64,000 nt of DNA from Climacium dendroides (lineage: Eukaryota > Streptophyta > Bryopsida > Hypnales > Climaciaceae). The stretch covers positions 11,301,538 to 11,365,537 of the forward strand of contig OX467091.1 of NCBI GenBank assembly GCA_950106755.1, in the 5' to 3' direction. The translations under genes and the position numbers were made by a program. The notes beneath the pieces were generated by a model. That model had not been told where the DNA came from. It ran no database searches and saw nothing but the letters and a program-made list of their open reading frames with translations. Positions 12,841 to 25,975 of this stretch are shown piece by piece. Each line of letters starts with the position of its first letter. The first letter of the stretch is position 1.

Positions 12841-14648
12841 TGGTGATATACAAAGGTACTTGAGGTCACATGCCAATGTATTTGGAGAATCATATTTGTT
12901 ATCATCCTTTATATATATATGTATTTTTGGTATTAGGTATGTTCCATTATCTATCTTTCATGGTAATGGTACGTAACCTCTAATATGAAGAAGACAACAT
13001 TTTTGTATTGATCTATAGGCTTCTAATATACATTGTAGGTAGAAGCTAAACCAAATGAATATTTTTTTAAGATATGAAGATATGAAGTGTAGTAGATGGA
13101 TTGTAATTTCCGTTGAATCGCATCTTGTAGGCTTGGCTTTTCCAAACTTGTACGTCTTTGAATTTGTTTCTACTTCTAAGGAATTATGTTTTATCTAGTA
13201 GATTGGCATTATGTGAGTCAGATGTGATCTTAGTGGCAATTGCATATCTATGATTATAATAGTGTTTCTCATGTTTGTAGGACTTGGCAATATTGTTCTG
13301 AAATTAATGGGGATGGTCATTTATCAATAAGTTTCTTTTGGAATATAGATTGGAGATGAATTTCTTATAATATGTTTCAAATGTTCTTGATGTTTTTGAT
13401 ACTTTGTTTTAGCCATGGTGTTCTTAGAGTATGTTATCACTAAAATGATTGAAGATTTGTATAGAAGAGTTAACCTAGGATTTCAGAAGGGCAAGTTCTT
13501 ATGTTTTATATAGTATATTGACAATTGTGGATGTACTTCTTATATGCTTGAAGTTCATATTGAATCTTATGTCAATTGCTGGGATGTCAACTTGATTTAA
13601 TATCAATAGTTTTATCGGAAAATGGAATTAGAGGAGGTTAAATTGGATCTTCGGTTATTGTTTGTGGTTTGTACTAGTTGACGTGAAGATTGTATTGTCA
13701 TCCTTTCTTTTACAAATATGAGAAACATATACTAGGCATATTGCTAAGTTTTATTAGTATAAAGATGACTATTATATAAAATGTCAATTGAGGTAGAATT
13801 AAAAAATTAAAAAAATTAAATGATGCCCCGTCTGACTGGATATGATGATGTGGCCACCAACTGGTGTCCAGGTGGCATAAATTTGGAGCTACTGAACATG
13901 ATGAATTTGATCATGTTTTAGGAAAACATATAGATTTCCAGGCATGTTACATCTAGTTTTAGGCGTCTCTGGAAACGACCCCCGCAACAGATTTTAGGTG
14001 ACATTACAGTTGACGTTACACTTAACACACCTTCAATTGAAAAAAACATATTTTCATGTTTTCTAAAACCCCACATACAACATGGGTTTCTTCTAGTGAA
14101 TGTACGTTTTTCTTGTTGTAAGCTTACAACTCCTATACAATTTTGCACCCAAAACTGGCATCCATACTAAAAAGCAAGCCCTTTAGACATCTGTACACCT
14201 AGATTTTGGAAAAAAAATAATTTATTTTATTGTGAATGATTATAAATCCATACTGTTTTTCATAGTCAGCAAAGCTTGGGAAAGGCTTGAGAAAGGCTTG
14301 GGCACTCAGAGATTAAAGTGTAGGGACCTTCAATTTGTAATAGGTGGGAAAATTTGTACTAAATTTCAAAGGCAATATTATAAAATAACTTATCCCTTCA
14401 TATTCTTTTATGTAGAAAAATTTATAAGTGTTTTGAAATATAAACTTGAAAAGGAAGGCTAAAATGGGCAATCTTTTTCTTTACAAGACATTCAAGTATA
14501 AGATGTTTGAATGAAGTTGTTCAGGTATACTTGATAAAAATTGAATAGGAAAAAAACTTAATTATTGCAAAATGAAAAGGCTTAGATGTTGAAAAGAAAT
14601 ATTTCTGAATTTTCTTCAAGTAGATAAATTTCATCATTTAGATATTGC
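12841..14648. other. 3' flank of the dioxygenase gene and AT-rich intergenic DNA
   Basis: The first few hundred bases are probably 3' UTR, though no perfect AATAAA was seen close to the stop. The rest is AT-rich. Small open frames at 13918-14148 (minus) and 14232-14462 (plus) lack domains and look like chance. Confidence 0.45.
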
Positions 14649-15190
14649 ATTAACCCCTAAACGTTAGAAACTATTTTTTTTTGGCAAGACTACAAATTAA
14701 GGTAGCTCACCACAAATGGAGTGTTTATTATTGTTTCTCTGAAAATTTTACGGAACATTGATGTGAGGAGTAGCTTTAAGGTCTAACAATTTTCAGAAAT
14801 TTAGACCGCAATGCCAAAAAGTTATTGCATGATATGTGAATTTCATTGCTTTGCAAGTAGCCTAGACACCTTAGAAAACTTCTTGAATTTTTTTTTTTTA
14901 AAACAAAAATTTGAAATAGATTTTTAAGATATTTGTAGACATGATAAACTTTGAATCTTTGTATTTTAATTATTGAGATGAAAGTTATAAGTTTTTTTCA
15001 ATTTGTAAGTAAATATGAAATCCACAAACTTCTCACCTACCTACAAATTAAAAAAACTTATAACTTTCATCTCAACAGTTGAAATGGAAAGATTCAAAGT
15101 TTAGCTTGTGAAATATTTGCTTAGAACCTATTTGGAATTTTTGTTTTTAAAAAGAGTAATTTTTAAAGAATTTTTTTGAGGAGCCTAGGC
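14649..15190. repeat. Dispersed repeat copy with internal inverted repeat
   Basis: It begins with TTAACCCCTAAACG, like the element at 5656. Inside it, 14890-15006 and 15047-15155 form an imperfect inverted repeat: GAGATGAAAGTTATAAG..TTTTTTCAATTTGTA on the left and TACAAATTAAAAAAACTTAT..AACTTTCATCTC on the right, continuing into AAACTTTGAATCTTT / AAAGATTCAAAGTTT. The loop is about 40 bases. It is non-coding and probably a decayed MITE. Confidence 0.6.
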
Positions 15191-15714
15191 TACCTGCCAA
15201 GCAAAATATTAATTAATTTCATAAGTAGAATTTTTATTTCAACAATTGTAGGATGCAGCAACCCATAGGAGCAATTATTAGTTTACCACTTGTCATTAGA
15301 ATGTGTCCACATTTTTTTAAAGCTTTGTGCAAGCACTTGTCCCTTGTTTAGTTTTCTCCTTGCTGGGTAGTATCCCCTGATACCGTTCAGTCACTGCCCA
15401 AAGTGGCTCCAAATAAAGCTGCAAAGTGGCTCCAAATAAAGCTACTGATGTAGACAAACTATGTTCTTAATAACATCAATAAGAAAACATCTTATGTTGT
15501 GTCAAACATTGCAAAGAATATGTGATGATGCAAGTGACATGAAAATGTTCTTTAAATTTTGTTGCCCTATTTTTGGTGACATCAACTAAAATCTTGTAAA
15601 AAATTCAATGTTTTTTTGGAAATATCACATGTTTTCAAAAAACACGTGACATTTTCTTGGACATCAAGCGTTTTTCTAAAAACATGAGGAAAAACATAGT
15701 TTTCTTAGAGCATT
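15191..15714. other. Intergenic sequence with a 23-bp tandem duplication
   Basis: CAAAGTGGCTCCAAATAAAGCT occurs twice in direct tandem at about 15399-15443. Nothing else recognisable was found before the composition shift near 15715. Confidence 0.5.
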
Positions 15715-18700
15715 GATGCTCTGAGGCAGGCCCCCGCTCGGCAAGGTTTAGGTCAACCCCGGCAGGTTCTGCGGCTCTTTTTCTGCTACCATGTGGCTTG
15801 CGTATGGAAAGTTTTATTTTATTGTTTTGACTGGGTCTAGTGCCAAATGTGGCGCACTTCCCTTCGCTTTAAGCAAACAGACAAAAGAGAGAGACAAAGG
15901 ACAGGCACGAAGGCGCATTGTGTGCTGCCTTCCACCGTGTAAGTATAATGGTGCTGGCCGGGCTATGTTATATATATTAGTATAGCTTATTTACATAATT
16001 GGTATTGGGAAGTTCAATACAACCGGATTTACAAACACTTCTTGCAGTATTAGGGTTACTATAGAAGGGCAAAGGGTAATCTTCATCGTGTGTATACAAA
16101 AACCAATAGTTCCTGCTACAACACAGTTCAAGTAGTCCTATTAGAATGTTGTTTTATCCTTTTGAACTGAAGTATGTTGCATGGACTACATTCAATTCTT
16201 CAACCTTCGCTGAATAAATTCGCCACGCTTGTCGTTGTCACAGACTAACATTATAGGACTCCATCTGTCCATGTCTTTTTGTGTTTTTATAGGTACACAC
16301 AATCCTGAGGTTTTAGGTGGAAGATGAAGAGTGTGTGCTGTTCACTGCTCTTGTGTTAACATTTAGGCAAGGTATGTCATCTTGAAGGTTATCTTTGCAG
16401 CTTGTAGACATGATTTTCTGTCGAAGTTCATTGCCGATTTTAGAATACACAGGAATGGGTGCAGCTCGATGGCCGATATTGTACCACATTCACGGAAATG
16501 ATGTGAACAGCAATCCATTTTTCTGCCTGCCATTACAGAATCATCTCATCTTTTGTTTCTGAGTACACATGAAATTACAGTATCGTGGCAGAGAAGTTGC
16601 ACCAAGAAAAACAAAAATTGCACCGAGAAAAGCAGGAGCTCAAGGGTCATCATCTTCGACAAAAGCATCGCAACTGCACTACGAAGTTCTGCCACGCATG
16701 TTCTTGAACAAACAGTTTCTTGCAGATTGTGAGTGTCGGTGTCATTTTCTCTTACTGTTATATAAGAGAAAGTGCATTGTAAAGTCGTTCCTACATCCAT
16801 TGCAATTGCAAAAGAAATGTAGAGGTTCACATCAGTTGCATACGTAGAGGTAGTCATGGAAACTTGAAGGAGTTCAAATACTACTTTTGTAACAAGTGAG
16901 AAGTTGACAAGGCATTCTCATGATTGCATGTAGTATGTGCAGAGGAGGCTCCTCATCTGCTGCCGGACTTTTTCAAAATGACTTCACAGAGATGGCGACA
17001 AGCGTACCATATTGAGCGATCAGTGGCGGCAATGAATGGCATATTGAGGTATCCTTGCGGTTGCCAAAGGTGCCATGGTTTCAAGGACCAGTCCGTGAAG
17101 GTGGTGGCAATGCATCATAGGAAACACGGGCGTGACAAACACTTAAGCGAACCGCTCCTTGTAAGTTCCAGTCAATATGCGTCTTTTGCAGCCTGCATTT
17201 GTGGCACCGTGCACTAGATAAAGCATTGTACTCTGTCATTCATGCTTGTAAACTGAAAGAATTGAATGCATAAATATTGCAGCAAAATGTCGACAATACT
17301 GTACAAGAAGAGGCCGGTGAAATAGAACCAAACGATGCACATGATGACAACTTTCCAGAAGAACCTGATACTGAAGTTGAAGAGCAGGAGTTTGTAGAAG
17401 CAGAGGATGACAACTTCTTTGAAGATGCGCCAAGGAACACAGATGTCAACTTCGGAGAACTTGCTGGAAATTACTTTGCTCGTACCGATGAAATTCATGA
17501 ACACATAGGAGAAGAGGAAGACTCAGTTCTTGACTTTGAGGAATTGTCATCCGAGGACGAGGAAGAGGATATGACCCCTATCTTGGAGGAGATGCTTGAA
17601 CAATTTGCGAAACCTCTATTTCCAGGGTCGAAAACATCCAGGTTGCAATTCAGCATCATTTTAATGTCTTTGTGCTCTTTATATTTTGTCAGCCATCACT
17701 GCTTGGATGAGATTTTAACTTTTCTCCAGGACGACGTTTTGCCATCGGACAATGACTGTCCTCGGAATTCGTATGAGATGAAAACTACTCTCATGAAACT
17801 AGGACTATCACATGAAACTATACACTGTTGCGACTGTGGCAAGACTCTGTACTGGAAAGAGAATGCTAATCTTCAAAACTGTCCGAAGTGCAAGAGGTCA
17901 AGATACATAGATGGATCCCAGAGTGTTTCAGTTAGAGTGTTGAGGTACTTCTCATTGATTAAGAGATTGACAAGAATGTTTCGATGTCCGGAGATTGCAA
18001 AATATTTACGTTGGCACTCAGAAAATCACTCAGTGGACAATAAGATGCGCTCAGTTGTGGACAACGAGCAGTGGAAATTCATTGACGAGACTTTCCCGAG
18101 CTTTAGTCGGTCTTCCAGAAACCTTAGGATGGGCCTTTCCCTAGATGGAGTGAATCCCCACACATTGCAATCTTCAAAACATTCTGTATGGCCAGTTATG
18201 TTGGTTTTATACAACCTCCCTCCATATCTAGTGACAAAGAGATTCTTTATATGTTTGACCATGATTATACCAGGTCCTCGTTCTCCATCAGATGAAACCA
18301 TTGACGTATACTTGGCACCACTTGTTCATGAGTTAAAGAAGTTATGGAGAGGAGTGAAAGCCGTTGACATGTCTGAACCTCCAGGAGGGAACAAAAATTT
18401 CATATTGCGAGGACTCCTTATGTGGACCATAAATGACTTCTCCGCTTATACATTAATATCAGGACAAAGTGGGAAAGGGTATGCAGGATGCCCAATTTGT
18501 GGTGAAGGTACATTTGCCGAGCATTCACGAGAAGCACAGAAAACAGTATTTTTAGGGAACCGCAGGTGGCTAAGGCATAATCACAGGTGGAGGGCAGCTC
18601 GAGCAGCATTTAACGGGCGAACAAACTTTGAAGCCGCACCACCTCGTCAATCTGGAGAAACAATAGTTCAACGGGGTGGGTGGAGGGAATCTTTTCTACA

Positions 18701-21700
18701 ATGTGGTGGCCGTCCAAATTCGAAGCATGATCTAGTCAAACAAACCGGAGTCAAGAGAATCAGTATACTATTCCAACTACCGTATTGGCAGGTGAGTTCC
18801 TTTTTTTCTGGTGTAGAATTTGGTAGACCTTACTGACTTGCAAAGTATTCAGATATACTATTGCGCACTTCACAGAAGTCTTGTAATTGGAAGGTCGTTC
18901 GGAACGGAAATTATTGTCTATCCACAAACATTTGAATTGCAAGTTTACCAGTACTGAAGAAGTAGAGAAACCTCTAATGAAGATGAAAGGTAATAGGAAC
19001 TATGTGTGTGAATGTTGGCTACCGTCACGCGTATACAAAGTTGTAAAGACCGTTGTTAGTAGTGTACAGTTTGAGGCCGTCTAGACATTTCCCAAGAAAA
19101 TCTGCGGTTGCGGGTATGAGTTACACGTTCGGTACTTGTTCACTGAGTGGTTCATGTCATTGCGCATTGTCATGGGCTTTGTCGGAGTCCTGTTATACAA
19201 AGAAGAACTGAAATGTCATAGTGACAATCCGTAGGTGTATAGCAGACTATTAGTTGCATATATATGTATGTTGATGAAGACTGCGTACCGTAGTTCAAGA
19301 TGTGGAGGTGAGAGTTATAAGAATTAAGCCCTTCATGGCATGTGTGTTAGTTGATGGTCCTTGGTGCGTTATTGTATTTGCCTGACAATGATGAAGCTAT
19401 AATGAAAAGGCTGGGTAGGTCGAAGACATTTGTATTGCATTTCAATCTTAGATAGGATGTCCAGCACTATAGTTCTGTACAGGATTCGAGGGGACTTGCT
19501 AATTATTTACCTTGTTGGGTGCAGTCTTTCAGTTTGTAATTAACATTTAGTATCATCAGAAATTTGTACATGGGCAGGGGTCATCGCCACTACTTAGAAG
19601 GGGGCTTACATTTTCCTTTAAACAGTCATGTTAGCTGAACATGTTTGCATTTCAATATTTACACATGCAGGTACTTCCAATACGGCACACGTTGGATCCA
19701 ATGCATTGCGAAAAAAACATTAGTGAAAATATTCTTCGCACTTTTTTCGGTGAAACAAATGGTGCTAAATCAAGAGAAGATTTGAAGGCACGTGGGATTC
19801 GACCACACCTACACTTGGAAGAGAATGCCGATGGACGAACTTTTTTCATGCCCGATGCACCATATGTATTGAGCGCAGAGGATCGAGAGGTTTTCTTGAG
19901 TACTTTGTAAGAGTTGAAGTTTCCTTCACAGTATGTTGGGGATATGAGGAATAAAATTCAACAAGGGAAGCTCCGTGGCTTGAAGACACATGATTACCAT
20001 ATTTTGTTGGAGCAGGTCATTCCACTGTGCTTACGAAACATTGGTGATCCGAAAGTGGTGGGAGCTGTCATGCGTTTGAGTAGACTATTTCGCAGAATTT
20101 GTGCGAAGGTCATTGATGTAGAGCAAAAGGAGAGAATGATTGAAGATGTTGCGGAGACTATTTGCTCTTTAGAAAAAGAACTACCGCCTTCCGTTTTTGT
20201 CATTATGATGCATCTTCCAATACACTTGGTAGAAGAAATGTTCATTTGCGGTCCAGTGCATACGCGATGGATGTATCCTTTTGAGCGGTATATGAAGGGT
20301 TTGAAAGGCTTTGTTAAAAATAAAGCCAAGCCAGAAGGAAGTATGGCATTTGGGTATATGAGGGAGGAATCAATAGGTTTTCTGAACGAATACCTCTCAG
20401 AATATACAGCAACAACAAAGTGGGCTTGGGACGACAAGGAAGAGTCGGCTATGTATGACGAAATCTTGGAGGGTGTGAAGAAAGATCGACCAATGAGTAT
20501 AGAATTCCAAGAACTCATCTACTCATTCGTGCTGGACAACACCGAGCACATGGAACCGTACAGAAGGTGTATATCCTGAATTTTTGGTCATAGTATCCAA
20601 TATGCATTTTGTTATTGTGATGTACAATGTGTATTATATAATTTTTAAATTCGATATTAAGTGACAATGTCACGAAATCTTATTAGTTCTGTGCATTGCA
20701 ATGCACGGAGAGCTTCAAGAATGGTATTCTTTGTAATGTAATGGAAGAAAGAGGTTCATGGAATCGCATATGCTTCTATTGATGATGTGGTCGAGGGGAC
20801 TATAGTCATCCTAGGAAGTGACGCGAAATAGACGTACATCTTTAGCCCTAGAAGACATTGCTAGGAAGGCAAGCAGAATTGTTTTAATTTCCTTCAATGG
20901 AGCAGAGCAAATGATGCATAGGTGTTGGAAGCGTTACTTCAATTATCTTGATCTTTATGGTCACATACGCTTGTTAAAGGAAATGACAATGATGCAGTCC
21001 TTTCTGATTTTGAACATGGTTTGCAATTCGTACACATCTGTGAACAGTGGACGTCCATGGACAGTCGGCAAACATGGAATAATAGAAAAATTATGTCCAG
21101 TAGTGACTAGGTTCATTGTTTGCTATGTGAATGGTCCATAGGAGATATGGAGAAGCAGTGGTGGAACAAGAACAACAGAGGAAAGACTACCGGCGCCAGC
21201 AACAAAGACGAGGGCGCAGAACTCGATTCTCATATCCGGCACATCTTCAGCAATTACCAAGTTTTGAAGTCTGGGTTCTGGAGGAGGTGAGAAGATAGGA
21301 ACAACTTGGCCTTCAGGTGCCCTCGGAGGTGGTGGACACTGCGAGGGGGCCATTGCCTATTGCGGCCTCTTATAAATCAATGTACGCATTTGAAAACCAT
21401 TATCGTGTTTTGAGCTCAGAGCAAGCACTGAAAATGGCCGATAGTGGAGTGGCTGCGACGTTCAAACAAGTTTGCAGAAATGGATTGCGAGACAACAATC
21501 AAGTCCATGGCGATATGGAATATGTAGGTCACATCGAGGAAATTCTGGAGTTGAACTACAGAAGGCATTGTCTACTTGTTTTTGTCTGCGATTTTGTGAA
21601 AGCTAATTACATTGGACAAAATGCAACTATCAAGAAGGATAAATGGGGTTTTACGTTAGCAAATTATGATCGGACATATGGAAGAGTTTGTAGAGATAGC

Positions 21701-24055
21701 TTTGCTTTTCCAATCCACTGCGAACAAGTTTTTTATTCCCAGGCAAAGGAAGCGCCAGGATGGAGGGTAGTTATGAGGAAAGAAGTGAGAGGAAGACATG
21801 TGCTACCTACTGATGAATGTGAGGAACAAGCGCAGTTGTTTGAAATGGAAGAGGATGATGCTTTTGAGGGGCTTCGTCCAGAAAGGGAAGTCGGGGAGGG
21901 ACAAGTACCTCCAGCAAGAACAGGACAGCATGTTTCACTGGACCCTGTTCCATCACCGCACAGGAACAGAAGTAGAGGTGGAGGAAGAGGAATTAGTCGA
22001 CGAGTTCGTAGTAGACGCGGTGTGTGTCCACATTTTGCACAGGAAGACAGGGTAGCAATGCATGCAGAAAACGACTTCTCTTCAGAAAAAATGGATGAAC
22101 AAGCAGAAGAGGAGTTTTTGTATAGGACGTGTGTCACCGAGGAAAATGAAGGAAGTGGAAGTGCAGCACTTCCGAACAGAGATTCTACTTCCAGGAGGGT
22201 TCAATTAAGAACTGAAGTACAAGAGATTTTCTCGGAAGAGGAGGGAGACCTTGCTGTAGGTGATGGAAGTGAGTGCAGTAGTTCGTCAATGTCTTGTGCT
22301 TCAATGAATTCATTAGGGAGCGACTCTGTACAGGTCAGTTCTCCAATTGTAATTCAATATAGTATGCATTGCTATTGAAGACTTTCTACATAATATAAGT
22401 GCAAGTAAGTGAGAGGCAAGTGAGTACGTGGAATGCATTTCAGACCACTTATTAGTAGCTTGTTGTTTTAAGGAAAGAAGGTTTGCATTTCTTTCACGTC
22501 ATTCACTTATTCTAGAACATTTCTACAGAAGCCTTACATGAGGAATGATTGCACAAGTGTGGTCAACCATTGTAGGTAGCCATAGGTAAAGAACATGGTT
22601 CATTTCAATGGAATGAAGGTCAACTGTGAAGCTTAATGTAGGGTAAGTGTAGTTCCGCATTCTGTGCCATTGTTGTTCTATTATTCACTACAGAGGAAAT
22701 GATTTTGAATGGAAAATGTTTGGAGGGACTGCAGGACTGAATATTGTCTTCACATGACTGAAGAACTACGACTGGAAGGTGCACACAAGTTGAATAGACT
22801 TGAATAGTTTATAGGAGTATGCCTGGCATAACGTCCTTGAAAGGTACTGGTACATCTGACATGTACAAGTGAATTGTCACCTGTATTTTGTGTTTGACGT
22901 ACAAGGAGTGACAAGTGTATATCGTGGTACCAATGCATTTGTAAATATAGAACGGGAAGTCTTCTATGTCTTTTTCTAAAGAGTTGACAAAGTACTAGAA
23001 GTGTACAGCACAGTGATATTTGAAGTGAGGAGCCGCTATAGACCATGAACTAAAAATTATTGGTTGCGTTTTTAGTATTCAGAGTTCTGTTCTGTACAGT
23101 GCCCACTAGGTGCTGTCGTAACATGACTTTCACATTCGGAATGGGTTATATGCATTTCAAGAGCTGCGGTGGTTGTTGATTCTATGGAGCTCTCCTAGCA
23201 TGTGATAGGAAGACATGCTGAAAGTATAGAGATTTCCAGAATTCTACACTAAGAAAGCAGAGCAAGTATAATAAGGAAATGCGGTGGAGGTGGAGGACAG
23301 AACATGTTGTCAGTTGTGCATGGGTCCTTCAGCACGTTTTTTAGTGCCCATATGTATCTGAAACGAGGACAACCGGATAGATATTGGGCTTTGTTGATGT
23401 GGTCCTTCAGTACTGCCATTGAAGAAGCCTTGAAAGTTATCGGTGATGTTGTAATAGTGACGTGCACAGAAGTTTCTATCATTCCATGTCATGCTTCAAA
23501 CTTAGTAAACGAGTGCATGAACCAAGTACTAGACGAAGGCTTATGGGATGAGTGACAAAGAAGAAGTCATGGACCCAACTCTAGTGATGCTGGAGCAAGT
23601 GCAGGACACACAAAGTAGTATGTTTTGTAGAAGAAGATGAAGTGCTGACATCGTCGGTACCAAAGTGTACAGGGTTTACACTTTCAGACTTTACATTTCT
23701 GCAGAATGCAATTGTCGTCGGAGAAACAGTGAATGATGGTCTCCTCAATAGCAACGTTGTTCATAAACTGAACATAGAATAAGTTATTGATTTTGTGATG
23801 TTCATTTTGAACAAATTGTCTGTCGGTTCAGTGGATGCCATGTTGCAGGACATTGGCGGCGTATGTGTCTTCTACCAAAGAATGTAGAGCACATGCATTG
23901 ACGTCGTAAGTAGATCGTAATTGTCTGAAGTTTTCCAAGGACTATGGACAAGGTTCTGCTTATTATGGACATGTGTGGATGGTAGGACTACGAATGGAAA
24001 TATTTTCTGCGAAGCAACGGTGCTGTGTCTCCTACCTACTGTGGGGCCTCTGGTT
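15715..24055 (+). mobile_element. CACTA (En/Spm-like) DNA transposon block, borders approximate
   Basis: GC content rises abruptly at about 15715 and falls again at about 24055, enclosing the Tnp2 transposase relic at 16924-22333. Sequence before the transposase (15715-16900) and after it (22379-24050) shows no other domain, although short splice-bounded stretches may be leftover exons; the open frame at 16569-16847 has basic, exon-like composition. I could not find convincing CACTA...TAGTG termini or a 3-bp target duplication, so the borders rest on composition and the transposase position only. Confidence 0.5.
16924..22333 (+). pseudogene. Tnp2-type CACTA transposase, inactivated
   Basis: Exons by eye: 16924-17160, 17283-18791, 19671-20566, 21142-21286 and 21317-about 22333, all with compatible phases. 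Domains in order: a transposase-associated Cys motif (YPCGCQRCHG), an acidic stretch, a CxxC pair (CCDCGKTLYW, CPKCKRSRY), the Tnp2 core (RMGLSLDGVNPH, IIPGPRSPSDETIDVYLAPL, MWTINDFSAY), a HTLDPMHCEKNISENIL segment, the DUF4218 region (GLKTHDYHILL, GPVHTRWMYPFERYMKGLKG) and a DUF4216-like region (HGDMEYVGHIEEILEL, WGFTLANYDRTYGRV). Two in-frame stops interrupt an otherwise continuous frame: TAA at 19908-19910 and TAG at 21296-21298. Both fit Gln codons changed by one C-to-T. The TAG could instead lie in an implausibly short 30-base intron. In life the protein would cut the ends of CACTA elements. Confidence 0.88.
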
Positions 24056-24789
24056 AGAAATATGAATTCAAAATTTTAGTATTTAATCATATGTAGAAAA
24101 TTAAAAACTCGGGTGTTTTCATCGCGGGTGAAATATGGGGCAAGACATGGGCCTCATCAATCTTCCCTGACCAGCTGCTGAAAAAAATGCTACATTACTT
24201 TTGCACGAAAAGTTATTGCTGAGCTTCAATTCCTCTCACTATGTAAAACTCGTTTAAATTTTTGGAGAATTGAATCAACTTTCTCTCTTCAATTTTTATG
24301 TAATCATGTTCTACCGATTTTGGAAAAAGTGATTCCGTTCTTTTCTTGGTTTATTTATACTCACGAATATTAGAAAATTCATTGCTTCAGTCAACAAATG
24401 TTTGCCTGCATTTTGAAACTACAATCGTCTTTTTTGTCTGTAAATTCCACCGCTTGACTCTACATTATTGATCATACAACGTTTTCCAAAAAAGGCATGA
24501 TCGAGCAAGCTATAAGCGCCAGTGGAGGACACATGAGCTTCAAGTTGTCTGTCACATGCGTTATAATTAATGGCCGCGATTACTCTTATTTTAGGTTATG
24601 GTACTTACTGCATTAATTAAAGTCTTAATGATACAACACCTTACTTTGCAGCACATGACATTGACAAAGGTCTGACAAGAATTTGACAGAGATACCTCAA
24701 TTCAACGAATTGACAAGAATAACTGTGCAGCAAGTGCCTCCTGTCGTTTTGGACATTTCTGTGTCAACAACTTGTCATTTCGGGCCCCT
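24056..24789. other. Short AT-rich spacer, no gene seen
   Basis: No frame with coding character was found between the CACTA block and the Rep-like relic. The small plus frame at 24683-24865 overlaps the relic's far end and is not supported. Confidence 0.45.
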
Positions 24790-25975
24790 TTCTCCTGTAG
24801 TGTTAGCAAGACTAGATCCAAGATTCATATGCTTAAAAAAATTTGAGTCACGTCATCCATGGTGATTGTATTTGGCTGTATCATACATTTCCAGAGCGCA
24901 ACGGTTCTTGTGTATTCTATGTCGCCTTATCAAATACGAAGAACCCATGAAGCAGATGGGATGTATTGTCTGGATTGTAGCATTAGAAGGAGTGCGCTTG
25001 GAAGAATGTTGCCCAACCGCTTTTTAAGTTTAAATTTACAAAAGGTAACAACTTTTTCAATGAGATTTTTATATATCAAAATGACTCAGTTTTTGGCAAA
25101 AGGAGTCCCATGTTTAACATTCTCCTCTACACCCTCGTCAATTTATTGTGAAGTCATATTCTGTTGAACACAATCAAAGTAATCTTCTCCTTTGTCCTTA
25201 ATGTAGTAACCAAGCATGCCTATGTAAGTGTGGAAACTAGTGTTCTGTAGTGTTTTGCTAAGGATATGGTGAACAACAGAGGCATCTCTTGGTTTATTCC
25301 AACCAAGGTACATTTTGATTAGTTTGTTGACCACAATTGTAAAAGTAGCCATAATCCGACAAACCATTTGTAAATGGAGCCTCATCATAGCACCACCTCT
25401 TTCGATAGCACAAAGGCCAGAAATGCATTCTTTCTCGAGGGAATTTTCTATTGTTTTCAAGTGATCAAAGGAGGTGTCTGAGCTACCAATAAAAATTGTT
25501 ATATTTAAATCCAATAGGTTGCGCTCTGGATGCTTTTGTTTTGCATATTGTTTGAGGTAGTAGTGTTTATTACAAAAAGAGCTTTTGGGGGCGTAGTGCT
25601 CTTCATAGCTTTGGAACCTATTCTAGGAGCTCCATCATTTTTCTGTGATGTAGGAGGGTTTTTCTTGGTAGGTTTTGTCTTCTTTCCCATCTTCGTACCT
25701 TGTGTAGTCGAAGTAGTACTAGCAGTAGGAGCAAGAGGGGTCTCCATTTGCAATTGCCAACTTAAATGGGCAACAACTTTAAGAGCTTGTGAAAAAAAGT
25801 AAGTCCCATGTTTGAAGAGTGAAAGTGATAACAAAACACACAAAATCAAGAGACAATAAGTGGAGATTCTTTTTATTCCAATTATATACATTGATACTAA
25901 ATAGGCCATTTCTAAATCCCTAAATTCATGATCTTGTGTAACATCTCCCGCATTTCCTTCACTTTCTAACAAATG
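24790..25975 (-). pseudogene. HUH/Rep-like (Replitron-like) transposase relic
   Basis: Reading the minus strand, a Lys/Pro/Thr-rich leader (frame 25972-25505) leads into a second frame (25514-25143). This has a strand ending ITIFIGSS (Rep motif I position), ISGLCAIERGG..RLHLQMV (HUH-like motif II, H-x-Q) and MLGYYIKDKG (YxxK motif III with the candidate catalytic Tyr). Homology-like sequence continues past a stop with frame changes, through KRLGNILPSA, PSASWVLR and RTVALWKCMIQPN down to about 24800. Several stops and at least two frame changes make it non-functional. The single-Tyr Rep plus C-terminal domain layout fits Replitrons, eukaryotic HUH transposons described in green algae and other eukaryotes. 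This is assignment by remembered motifs, not by search. A CRESS-DNA Rep-derived insert is the main alternative. Confidence 0.65.

Noticed and set aside
15715..24055. Exact CACTA termini of the Tnp2 element
   Set aside because: No convincing CACTA/TAGTG pair with a 3-bp target duplication was found near the composition borders, so no precise ends are claimed.
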